DNA of 64,000 nt from Trebonia sp963843745 (lineage in GTDB: Bacteria > Actinomycetota > Actinomycetes > Streptosporangiales > Streptosporangiaceae). Every line of letters begins with the position of its first letter. Within the stretch, counting starts at the first letter, position 1. A program made the position numbers and the translations under genes. The notes beneath the pieces were generated by a model that saw nothing but the letters and a program-made list of their open reading frames with translations, was not told the DNA's origin and ran no database searches. Of this stretch, positions 50,203-57,584 are shown piece after piece. Location of the stretch: the NCBI GenBank assembly GCA_963843745.1, contig CAWJLP010000017.1, forward strand, positions 1 to 64,000, written 5' to 3'.

Positions 50203-51840
50203 GTGCTCAACGAACGGCGGGAAAATCTCGCGGCGCCTGGGGACGCCGCCCTCGGCGCCGGAGAGCCAGCGGGCCGCGAACGCGCCCTCCCGCGGCTGGC
50301 GTGGGCGGGCGCGCTCGCCGTCGCGGCCGTGGCGCTGTTCTGGTGTTACCTGCTCCAGTCGCGGACCACGGCGGTGAACTCCGACGCCGCCGGGATGGTG
50401 CTGCAGGGCTGGGACATGATGCACGGCAACGCGGCGCTGCGCGGGTGGTTCGTCGCCGACGTGTCGTTCTCCACGTTCGAGATCCCGATAGACGGGCTGG
50501 TCGCGGTCATTCACGGGCTCGGCCCCGACGTCGCGCATATCACCGCCGCGATCGTCTACACCCTGCTCGTGCTCAGCGCCGCGCTGCTTGCCAGGGGCAC
50601 CGCGCGCGGCGCGGAGGGCATCGTCCGGGCGGTCCTCGCCGGAGGCATCCTGGTGGCGCCCGGCTACAGCCCGGGCACGCACGTCCTGCTGCTGGCCCCC
50701 GATCACACCGGCATCGGCGTGCCGATCTTGCTGACGCTGCTGTTCATCGACCGCGCGCGGGAACGCTGGTGGGCGGTCGCGGTGACGGTGCTGCTGCTGG
50801 TCTGGGCGCAGGTCGACGACCCGCTGGCTATGTACGCCGCCGCGGTGCCGATGGCGCTGGTCTGCGTGGTCCGGGCGGCCCTGCCGTTGGTGCGCCGCCG
50901 GCGGCCCGGCTGGTACGACTTGGGGCTGGCGGCGGCCGCCGTCGTTTCCGTGGGCCTGACCAAGCTGGCGGTGCACGGTATCAAAGCAGCGGGCGGCTAC
51001 CAGATGCACGCCCTGAAGGTGCGTCAGTCCATCCCGGTCTCCGTCTGGGGGGAGCAGGTCAAGCTGACCGTGCAGAACGTGCTGATCTTGTTCGGCGCGG
51101 ACTTCTGGGAGCAGCCGACCGAGCTCAGGACGGCGATCGCGGTGCTGCACCTGGCCGGGTTCCTGCTCGCCCTCGCCGGGCTGCTGGCCGGCATCGCCTG
51201 CCTGTTCCGCAGCGCCGACCGCATCACGCAGGTGCTGACCGTCGGCACCCTGGTGGTGCTCGTGGCGGCCACGTTCGCGACGCACATGGTCCTGCTGCAG
51301 GGCGCGCACGAGATCGCCGTCGTGCTGCCGTTCGGTGCGGTCCTCGCGGGCCGCACGGTCGGCTCCTGGCTGGCGCGCCGCCGGCTGCCGAGGCTCGCGC
51401 TGACGCCGGTGCTCACCGTGGCGCTCGCCGGTTACCTGGCGGCTCTCGGCTGGGCAGCGGCGCAGCCGAAGCAGCCGGCCGAGACCCAGCAGCTCGCCGA
51501 CTGGCTGGTGGCCCACCACCTGACCGACGGGCTCGCCAAGTACTGGGGGGCGTCCAGCACGACGCTGGCCAGCGGCGGCCAGGTGCTTGTCGCGCCGACC
51601 TCCGATCTCGCGAAACAGCCGTATACGTGGGTCGCCAAGGGCAGCTGGTACGACCCCGCTGTTTCCCGGGCGACGTTCGTCGTGGCCGTCCCCGGACCCG
51701 GCAACGCGTACGCCTTCCCCGAGACGGGCGTCCGGCAGGTCTTCGGCAAGCCGGCGCACGAATACCGCGTCGGCCAGTACATAATCATGGTCTGGGACAA
51801 GAACCTGCTGCTCCAGGTGCGCAAGCCGGGGCCGGCGTGA
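50203..51840 (+). CDS. GT-C-like membrane protein, HGN/TTELP paralogue 3
   Basis: 545 residues, GTG start. Family loop NSDAAGMVLQGWDMMHGN and GWFVADVSFSTFEIPIDGLV, here with TFEIP in place of TTELP, making it the most diverged in that motif. About ten helices follow (HEIAVVLPFGAVLAGRTVGS late in the membrane part). The C-terminal external domain is GLAKYWGASSTTLASGGQVL, PYTWVAKGSWYDPAVSRATF and VGQYIIMVWDKNLLLQV. It follows the 24-bp repeats and is 16 bases ahead of paralogue 4, so both are probably co-transcribed. Confidence 0.75.
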   Translation: MLNERRENLAAPGDAALGAGEPAGRERALPRLAWAGALAVAAVALFWCYLLQSRTTAVNSDAAGMVLQGWDMMHGNAALRGWFVADVSFSTFEIPIDGLVAVIHGLGPDVAHITAAIVYTLLVLSAALLARGTARGAEGIVRAVLAGGILVAPGYSPGTHVLLLAPDHTGIGVPILLTLLFIDRARERWWAVAVTVLLLVWAQVDDPLAMYAAAVPMALVCVVRAALPLVRRRRPGWYDLGLAAAAVVSVGLTKLAVHGIKAAGGYQMHALKVRQSIPVSVWGEQVKLTVQNVLILFGADFWEQPTELRTAIAVLHLAGFLLALAGLLAGIACLFRSADRITQVLTVGTLVVLVAATFATHMVLLQGAHEIAVVLPFGAVLAGRTVGSWLARRRLPRLALTPVLTVALAGYLAALGWAAAQPKQPAETQQLADWLVAHHLTDGLAKYWGASSTTLASGGQVLVAPTSDLAKQPYTWVAKGSWYDPAVSRATFVVAVPGPGNAYAFPETGVRQVFGKPAHEYRVGQYIIMVWDKNLLLQVRKPGPA

Positions 51841-51856
51841 ACGGGATGGAGCTTTG

Positions 51857-53557
51857 GTGCAGCGGACCAGCCATGACTCCGTGACCCCCGCGGCGGGGGC
51901 CGCGACCGAGGCCGGCCGGCACGGTCCGCGGCGGTTCGCCGTCCGGCGGTCCGTCCTCGCCTGGGCGGGCGGCCTGCTGCTCGCCGCGGCGGCCCTGTTC
52001 ACCTTGTACCTGCGCCAGTCGCTGGTCGCGCCGTTCAACGCCGACGGCGCCTCCGCCATACTCCAGGCGCAGGCGATGCTGCACGGCAACCTCCTGCTCA
52101 AGGGCTGGTGGATCGCCGACGTCTCGTTCTACACGACCGAGCTGCCCGAGTACATGATCGTGACGGCCCTGCGCGGGCTGCGGCCGGACGTGGTGCACAT
52201 TTGCGGAGCGCTCACCTACACGCTGATGGTGCTGCTCGCCGCGATGCTGGCCAGGGGCCGGGCGAAGGGCCGGGAGGGCCTGGTCCGCGCGCTGGTGGCC
52301 GGCGCGATCATGCTGGCGCCGAGCGTGCTCGGCGGCACCGAGGTCTTCCTCGAGAACCCCGACCACGCGGGCACGGCGGTACCGATCCTCGCGCTGTTCC
52401 TGCTCCTCGATCGTGCGCCCGAGCGCTGGTGGGTCCCGCCGGTGGCCTGCGTGGTGCTCGCCGCGGTGCAGATCGGGGACCAGCTCGGGCTCGTCGCGGC
52501 GACCGCGCCGATCGCCGGCGTGGCCGCGGTCCGGCTGGCCATGCTGGCGCTGCGGCGACGCCCGCTGCGGGAGTACTGGTATGACGCGGCGCTGCTCGCC
52601 GCGGCCGCGGCGTCCTACGAGCTGGCCAACGTCTCCCTGCGGGCGATCCGCAAGTTCGGCGGCTACTATCAGCAGCCGCTCCCGAAGCAGCTGATCGCGC
52701 CGATGTCGCAGGTCCGCGGCAACCTGCACGTGATGCTTCAGTCGATCCAGCTGCTGTTCGGCGCCAACTACCAGGGCAGGCACCCGCAGCTGAACCTCTC
52801 GGCCGAGCTGCACTGGGTGGGTCTCGGCCTGGCGGCGGCGGGGCTGGCGGTCGCCGTCGTGACGTTCTTCCTCAGCCGGACGGACCGGGTGTCGCAGATC
52901 GTCGCCGCGGCGACGATCTGCACGCTGATCGCGGGCGTCTTCGGCACCCTGATCCAGTCGCTGGCCTACGCGCACGAGGTCGCGATCCTGCTGCCGCTCG
53001 GGGCGGTGCTCGCGGGCCGGATGCTGCCGCCGCTGCTGCCCGTGCGCTGGTGGGATACCGGCTCCGAGCGGCGTTCACGGTGGCCCGCGACGGTCGTGTT
53101 CTCGGTGCTGGGCGTCTGGCTCGCGGCCGGGCTGGCGGCGCTGTGCTTCGCCGCCAGCTGGGCGCCGCTCGGTCCCCCCCAGCAGCAGCTGGCGACGTGG
53201 CTCGCCAGCCACCACTACACGGAAGGCCTGGCCGAATACTGGCAGGCCAACTCCACCACGGTGGCCACCGGCGGTCAGGTCCTCGTCGCGCCGGTCACCC
53301 CGGAGTCGCTCGACGTCAGGCACTGGGAGTCGTCGAGCGCGTGGTACGACCCCGCGCACAGCAGGGCCGACTTCGTGATCGCGGCGAGCGACCCCAGCGT
53401 CCCGCCGGGCGGCCTCAGCATCCCGACGGTGCGCGAGCGCTTCGGCCAGCCGGCCCGCGAGTACACGGTGGGGCCGTACGTGGTCATGGTCTACGACTAC
53501 AACCTGCTGACCAGGCTCCGCTACCGCGCCTTCCCCGGCGCCCCCGGTACGGGCTAG
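51857..53557 (+). CDS. GT-C-like membrane protein, HGN/TTELP paralogue 4
   Basis: 566 residues from GTG 51857 (ATGGAGCT upstream). Family loop FNADGASAILQAQAMLHGN and GWWIADVSFYTTELPEYMIV, then about ten helices (HEVAILLPLGAVLAGRMLPP). External domain: GLAEYWQANSTTVATGGQVL, HWESSSAWYDPAHSRADFVI, VGPYVVMVYDYNLLTRL. The shared first loop with acidic residues and the C-terminal solvent-exposed domain suggest that each paralogue handles a different acceptor or sugar. Its 3' end overlaps the opposing methyltransferase gene by four bases. Confidence 0.75.
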   Translation: MQRTSHDSVTPAAGAATEAGRHGPRRFAVRRSVLAWAGGLLLAAAALFTLYLRQSLVAPFNADGASAILQAQAMLHGNLLLKGWWIADVSFYTTELPEYMIVTALRGLRPDVVHICGALTYTLMVLLAAMLARGRAKGREGLVRALVAGAIMLAPSVLGGTEVFLENPDHAGTAVPILALFLLLDRAPERWWVPPVACVVLAAVQIGDQLGLVAATAPIAGVAAVRLAMLALRRRPLREYWYDAALLAAAAASYELANVSLRAIRKFGGYYQQPLPKQLIAPMSQVRGNLHVMLQSIQLLFGANYQGRHPQLNLSAELHWVGLGLAAAGLAVAVVTFFLSRTDRVSQIVAAATICTLIAGVFGTLIQSLAYAHEVAILLPLGAVLAGRMLPPLLPVRWWDTGSERRSRWPATVVFSVLGVWLAAGLAALCFAASWAPLGPPQQQLATWLASHHYTEGLAEYWQANSTTVATGGQVLVAPVTPESLDVRHWESSSAWYDPAHSRADFVIAASDPSVPPGGLSIPTVRERFGQPAREYTVGPYVVMVYDYNLLTRLRYRAFPGAPGTG

Positions 53558-54273
53558 CGGTCGCCGGCCGCGGCGCCAGGCTTGCGGCCGATTACGAGGA
53601 ACTGCTTGCCGAGCAGCCGCCACAGCACCGGAGTCCGTAGATAGGTCCTGGTCAGCGCCGCCGACGGCGGCAGCACGCCGCGGAAGGAGAAGGGCAGGAA
53701 GCGGGGCGCCACCGACTCCACCTCGAACCCGGCGGCGTAGACGTGCTCCTCGATGCCGATGTGGCTGAGGACAACCGTGTGGTCGGCGCAGTCGAAGTAG
53801 TTCTTCGCGCAGTACCGGAAGTTCGGGCCCATGATCGCGATCCGGCCGCCCGGCTGCATCGCGTCGCGCAGCTTCGCCAGCACTGTGCCGACCGCGTCCT
53901 GGTCCGGCAGGTGCTCGAGGAAGTTCGACAGGAAAACGCCGTCGAAGTGCTCCCGCGGCAGTTCGACGTCCATGATGTCGCCGATGACCATCTTCACGCC
54001 GGCCGATTCGAGGTCACCCTGCCTGACGAGGTCGACGCCCCACCGGTCGGCGGCGGGCACCGCGGTGATGAACTCGCCGCGGCCGGCCGCCGGGTCGAGC
54101 ACGCTGCGCGGTTCGCCGAGCCGCTCGTGGACGTACCGGGCGATCTCGTTCCAGACCTTCTGCCTGCTGGCCTGGTCGACGTCCCGGAACCGGTATGCGT
54201 AGAGCCGCTCGTAGTTGATGCCGCTCACGGGCGCTTCCTCGGCTGTCGGGGTCTCGAGACTGCGGGCTGCCAT
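53554..54273 (-). CDS. Class I SAM-dependent methyltransferase
   Basis: 239 residues: motif I SVLDPAAGRGEFITAVP, GVDLVRQGDLESAGVKMVIG, FDGVFLSNFLEHLPDQDAVG, MQPGGRIAIMGPNFRYCAKN and a C-terminal helix-rich tail. The HTVVLSHIGIEEHVYAAGFE region resembles methyltransferases of glycan and small-molecule pathways. ATG at 54273. It is the only minus-strand gene among the four paralogues between pafC and tatA, so it may modify the product of the neighbouring glycosyltransferase-like proteins; this is inferred. Confidence 0.85.
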   Translation of the reverse strand: MAARSLETPTAEEAPVSGINYERLYAYRFRDVDQASRQKVWNEIARYVHERLGEPRSVLDPAAGRGEFITAVPAADRWGVDLVRQGDLESAGVKMVIGDIMDVELPREHFDGVFLSNFLEHLPDQDAVGTVLAKLRDAMQPGGRIAIMGPNFRYCAKNYFDCADHTVVLSHIGIEEHVYAAGFEVESVAPRFLPFSFRGVLPPSAALTRTYLRTPVLWRLLGKQFLVIGRKPGAAAGDR

Positions 54274-54497
54274 AAGGGGACTATATAAAGAGGCGTGGAG
54301 TGAATGATCAGCCTCGCCAAGATTCGGTTAAGGTGTGTCGCCCTAGTTCGCCCGCCCGCCATGCGGAGAGGGCCGGCGCCGGTACAGTCACAACCGTACG
54401 TTCCGGACTGAAAGACTGACTTTACCAAGAACGACCTTTCACCAGGAACGACGGGAAGCATCGCGAGGACAGCGCCAGAAGGGGCGGGTCGGTCGGA

Positions 54498-56105
54498 TTG
54501 AGCAGCACTTCGGTGACGCCGGCGACGGCGCCCGGCGGCCATCGGGCGGGCCGGCCCCCGGTCCGCGGCAGGCTGGCCTGGGCGGCCGGCACGGTGGTCG
54601 TGGCCGTGCTGCTGTTCGCCGCCTACCTGCTCCAGTCGCGGACGATCCCGGCGGGACCCGACGGCGCCTCGATCGACCTGCTGTCCTGGGACATGCTGCA
54701 CGGCAACCCGCTGCTGCGCGGCTGGTGGGTCGCGGACGTGACCTTCTACACGACCGAGCTGCCGCAGTACATGCTGCTCGAGGCGGCGCGCGGGCTGAAC
54801 GCCGACCTCGCGCACCTCGGCGGCGCGATGACCTACACGCTGCTGGTGCTGCTCGCGGCGTTCCTCGCGCGCGGCAGGGCCCGCGGCGCGGCCGGCGTGG
54901 TGCGCGCCGTGACCGGCGGCGCGATCATGCTGGCCCCGCAGCTCGGCGACGGCACCCAGACGCTGATGCAGGGGCCCGACCACACCGGCACCGCGGTGCC
55001 GGTGCTGGCCCTGTTCATCCTGATCGACTGGGCGGGCCGGCGCTGGTGGGTGCCGGCCGTCACCGGGCTCGTGCTGGCCTGGGTGCTGGTCGGCGACGCC
55101 CTGGTGATCTTCATCGCCGCGGCGCCGATCGCGGTGGTCTGCCTGGCGCGCGCCTGCCGCGGCCTGGTCGCGAGGGAAGGCCTGCGCGCCCAGTGGTACG
55201 AGCTGTCGATGGCGGCCGCCGCCATCGTGAGCGTGCCGGCGGGCCTGGCCGCCATCAAGGTGATCACGGCGCTCGGCGGCTGGCAGATCGGCACGCTGCA
55301 GACGAAGCTGGCGACGACGGGGATACTGGCGCGGAACTTCCGGATCACCGGACAGGGGCTGCTCGAGCTGTTCGGCGCGGACTTCATCGGCGCGGGCTCG
55401 ACGCGCGCCGTGGTCTTCGCGGTGCTGCACCTGGCCGGCGTGGCGCTGGTCGTGTGGGGCGTGTGCGCCGCGGTGCGCGGCTTCCTGCGGGCCGACCGGT
55501 TCATCGAGGCGGTGCTGCTGCTCGCGATCGTCTTCGACGTGGCCGCGTACGCGTTCGGCGTGCAGGTCGCCGACCTGCTGAGCACCAGGGAGATCGCGCC
55601 GGTGCTGCCGCTCGGCGCGGCGCTGGCCGGACGGCTCGTGGGGGAGCGGCTGGCCGCGCGCCGCGTCGCGACCGCCGCGCTGGCGGCCGGGGTCGCCTGC
55701 TACGCCGCCATGCTCGCCTACGGCGCCGCCCAGCCGGCCCAGGCGCCGGTCTTCGAGGACCTGACGGCCTGGCTGACCGCGCACCACCTCAGCTACGGGC
55801 TCAGCGGCTACACGCAGGCCAGCATCGTGACCGTGGAGGGCCAGGGAACCATCACGCTGCGCCCCGCGGGCCCGGCCGGCCCTGGCGGGCGGTTCCTCGG
55901 CGCGCGCAAGTGGGAGGCGAACCGCTCCTGGTACGACCCCGCGCAGCAGCGGGCGACCTTCGTGGTCGCGTCGACCGTGGGCGCCGCCGTGGTGACCAGG
56001 GCCGAGGCGGTCGCGACGTTCGGGCAGCCCGCGCGGACGTATCACTACCGCGAGTACACGATCATGGTGTGGAACGGTAACCTGCTGGACCGGCTGCGCT
56101 CCTGA
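54498..56105 (+). CDS. GT-C-like membrane protein, HGN/TTELP paralogue 5
   Basis: 535 residues, TTG start. Family loop GPDGASIDLLSWDMLHGN and GWWVADVTFYTTELPQYMLL, PDHTGTAVPVLALFILIDWA, STREIAPVLPLGAALAGRLV and the external domain GLSGYTQASIVTVEGQGTIT, WEANRSWYDPAQQRATFVVA, YREYTIMVWNGNLLDRL. It is preceded by 224 non-coding bases shared with the divergent methyltransferase, so it has its own promoter region. It is the last insertion before tatA. Confidence 0.75.
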   Translation: MSSTSVTPATAPGGHRAGRPPVRGRLAWAAGTVVVAVLLFAAYLLQSRTIPAGPDGASIDLLSWDMLHGNPLLRGWWVADVTFYTTELPQYMLLEAARGLNADLAHLGGAMTYTLLVLLAAFLARGRARGAAGVVRAVTGGAIMLAPQLGDGTQTLMQGPDHTGTAVPVLALFILIDWAGRRWWVPAVTGLVLAWVLVGDALVIFIAAAPIAVVCLARACRGLVAREGLRAQWYELSMAAAAIVSVPAGLAAIKVITALGGWQIGTLQTKLATTGILARNFRITGQGLLELFGADFIGAGSTRAVVFAVLHLAGVALVVWGVCAAVRGFLRADRFIEAVLLLAIVFDVAAYAFGVQVADLLSTREIAPVLPLGAALAGRLVGERLAARRVATAALAAGVACYAAMLAYGAAQPAQAPVFEDLTAWLTAHHLSYGLSGYTQASIVTVEGQGTITLRPAGPAGPGGRFLGARKWEANRSWYDPAQQRATFVVASTVGAAVVTRAEAVATFGQPARTYHYREYTIMVWNGNLLDRLRS

Positions 56106-56157
56106 CTTCGCGGGCCAGCCGGCCAATCCGGACCTGGCCGCGTGACGAATGACGTGT

Positions 56158-56180
56158 AGACTCAGACCCGAAATGAGTCT
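56158..56180 (+). terminator. Small stem-loop before tatA
   Basis: agactca (56158-56164) and tgagtct (56174-56180) pair around nine bases. It sits between the end of paralogue 5 and the tatA start and could be a weak terminator or part of the tatA leader. No T-run follows. Confidence 0.4.
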
Positions 56181-56218
56181 CGGCGTGCTGAACTCACTAC
56201 TTGTTACAGAGGACGCAT

Positions 56219-56590
56219 ATGTTTGACGGCCTGTTCGACAAACCGTGGCTGATCCTGGTCATCGTCATCCTGTTCGTCTTGATGTTCGGGTCGCGCAAGC
56301 TGCCCGGTGCGGCTCGTTCCCTCGGCCAGTCGATGCGCATTCTGAAGAAGGAAGTGTCGGGCCTCCACGAGGAGGACGAGCATGATGCATCGAGCGCTCC
56401 GGCCACGGCGGACGCCACTCCGGCCGTTGCCCCTGCGCAGCTTCAGGCGCCCCCGGCCACCCCGGCTGCGACCCCGGCCACCCCTGACGCGCAGGCGCAG
56501 ATCGCAGCGCTGCAGGAGCAGCTCAACAGCCTTCAGCAGACGGTCGGCGCCAACGGCACGACCGCGACGGACAGCAAGCAGACTCGCTGA
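56219..56590 (+). CDS. tatA: Sec-independent protein translocase subunit TatA
   Basis: 123 residues: one N-terminal membrane helix (KPWLILVIVILFVLMFGSRK), the Phe-Gly hinge, an amphipathic helix (LPGAARSLGQSMRILKKEV) and a long acidic/Pro-Ala-rich tail ending in a predicted coiled segment (QAQIAALQEQLNSLQQTVG). It forms the protein-conducting part of the Tat pathway for folded proteins. ATG at 56219 with AGAGGA ahead. tatC follows after 33 bases. Confidence 0.95.
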   Translation: MFDGLFDKPWLILVIVILFVLMFGSRKLPGAARSLGQSMRILKKEVSGLHEEDEHDASSAPATADATPAVAPAQLQAPPATPAATPATPDAQAQIAALQEQLNSLQQTVGANGTTATDSKQTR

Positions 56591-56623
56591 CCCCTAGCCC
56601 ACCCGGCTGCGGAAGAGAGGGTC

Positions 56624-57538
56624 ATGGCCGACAAGGGCTCCGCCTTGGAAGGCGCCCGCATCGTGGGGCAGCGCTACGTACGCGCCAAGCGCCGGGAGAA
56701 CCCGGACGGGCGGATGCCCCTGATGGATCATCTGCGCGAGCTGCGTAACAGGCTGCTCAAGGCGATCATCGTGATCGCGATCGGTATGGGCATCGCGCTT
56801 TACTACTCCAACCCCACGATCCAGTGGGTTATGCGCCCGTTCTGCTCCGCGACCATCAACGGGCATAGCGGCTGCCACATCGTCGGTGACTCGCTCGTCG
56901 CCAACGGCGTCTTCGACCCGCTCTTCATCCGCATCAAGATCGCCTTCTTCATCGCGCTGATCGCCACCTGCCCGGTCTGGCTGTACCAGCTCTGGGCGTT
57001 CATCGCCCCCGGCCTGTACTCCCGCGAGAAGCGCTGGGCTTACATGTTCACCGGCACCGCGGTCCCGCTGTTCGTCGGCGGCGCCTTCCTCGCCTACTAC
57101 GTTATGGGCCGGGGGCTGCACTACCTGCTCGGCCTGGCGCCGCACGGGGTGCTCGTGCTGCCGAGCTTCGACACCTACCTTGGCTATTTCACCGGCATGC
57201 TGCTCGGCTTCGGCATCGCGTTCGAGCTGCCGCTGGTCCTCGCCATGCTGAACATCGCGGGCATCCTCACCCACGAGCGGTTCCGGAAATGGCGCAAGGC
57301 GCTCATCTTCGGCGTCTTCGTGTTCGCGGGCATGGTCAACCCGAGCCCCGATCCGTGGACGATGCTCATCTTCGGCGGGCTGTGCGTGGGGCTCGTCGAG
57401 ATCGCCGAGGTCTTCGTCTACTTCAACGACAAGCGCCGCGCCCGGCTGAACCCGGACCCGTACGCCGGGCTGGCCGACGACGAGCTGTCGCCGATCGACG
57501 AGCCTGAGCGGGTGGACGTGGACAGCTCGCTCAACTAA
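56624..57538 (+). CDS. tatC: Sec-independent protein translocase subunit TatC
   Basis: 304 residues with six membrane helices and the cytoplasmic signature MPLMDHLRELRNRLLKAIIV. Further marks are LYQLWAFIAPGLYSREKRWA and GIAFELPLVLAMLNIAGIL with the conserved Glu. It recognises twin-arginine signal peptides and recruits TatA. The hydrophilic, acidic C-terminal tail (~50 residues) is typical of actinobacterial TatC. No tatB is seen, as usual at this locus. Confidence 0.97.
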   Translation: MADKGSALEGARIVGQRYVRAKRRENPDGRMPLMDHLRELRNRLLKAIIVIAIGMGIALYYSNPTIQWVMRPFCSATINGHSGCHIVGDSLVANGVFDPLFIRIKIAFFIALIATCPVWLYQLWAFIAPGLYSREKRWAYMFTGTAVPLFVGGAFLAYYVMGRGLHYLLGLAPHGVLVLPSFDTYLGYFTGMLLGFGIAFELPLVLAMLNIAGILTHERFRKWRKALIFGVFVFAGMVNPSPDPWTMLIFGGLCVGLVEIAEVFVYFNDKRRARLNPDPYAGLADDELSPIDEPERVDVDSSLN

Positions 57539-57584
57539 ACGCCTCTGACGCACCTGGAGCGCCAGGTCACCTAGGCTTGAAGCC

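Noticed and set aside
50104..52101. 665-codon minus-strand frame opposite paralogues 3 and 4
   Set aside because: Arg/Gly/His/Gln-rich shadow of GC-biased third codon positions; no domain, and the sense strand encodes clear membrane proteins.
53170..53190. Third copy of the GC-rich in-frame insert
   Set aside because: A short C run occurs in paralogue 4, but it lacks the shared 18-mer and adds no extra loop.
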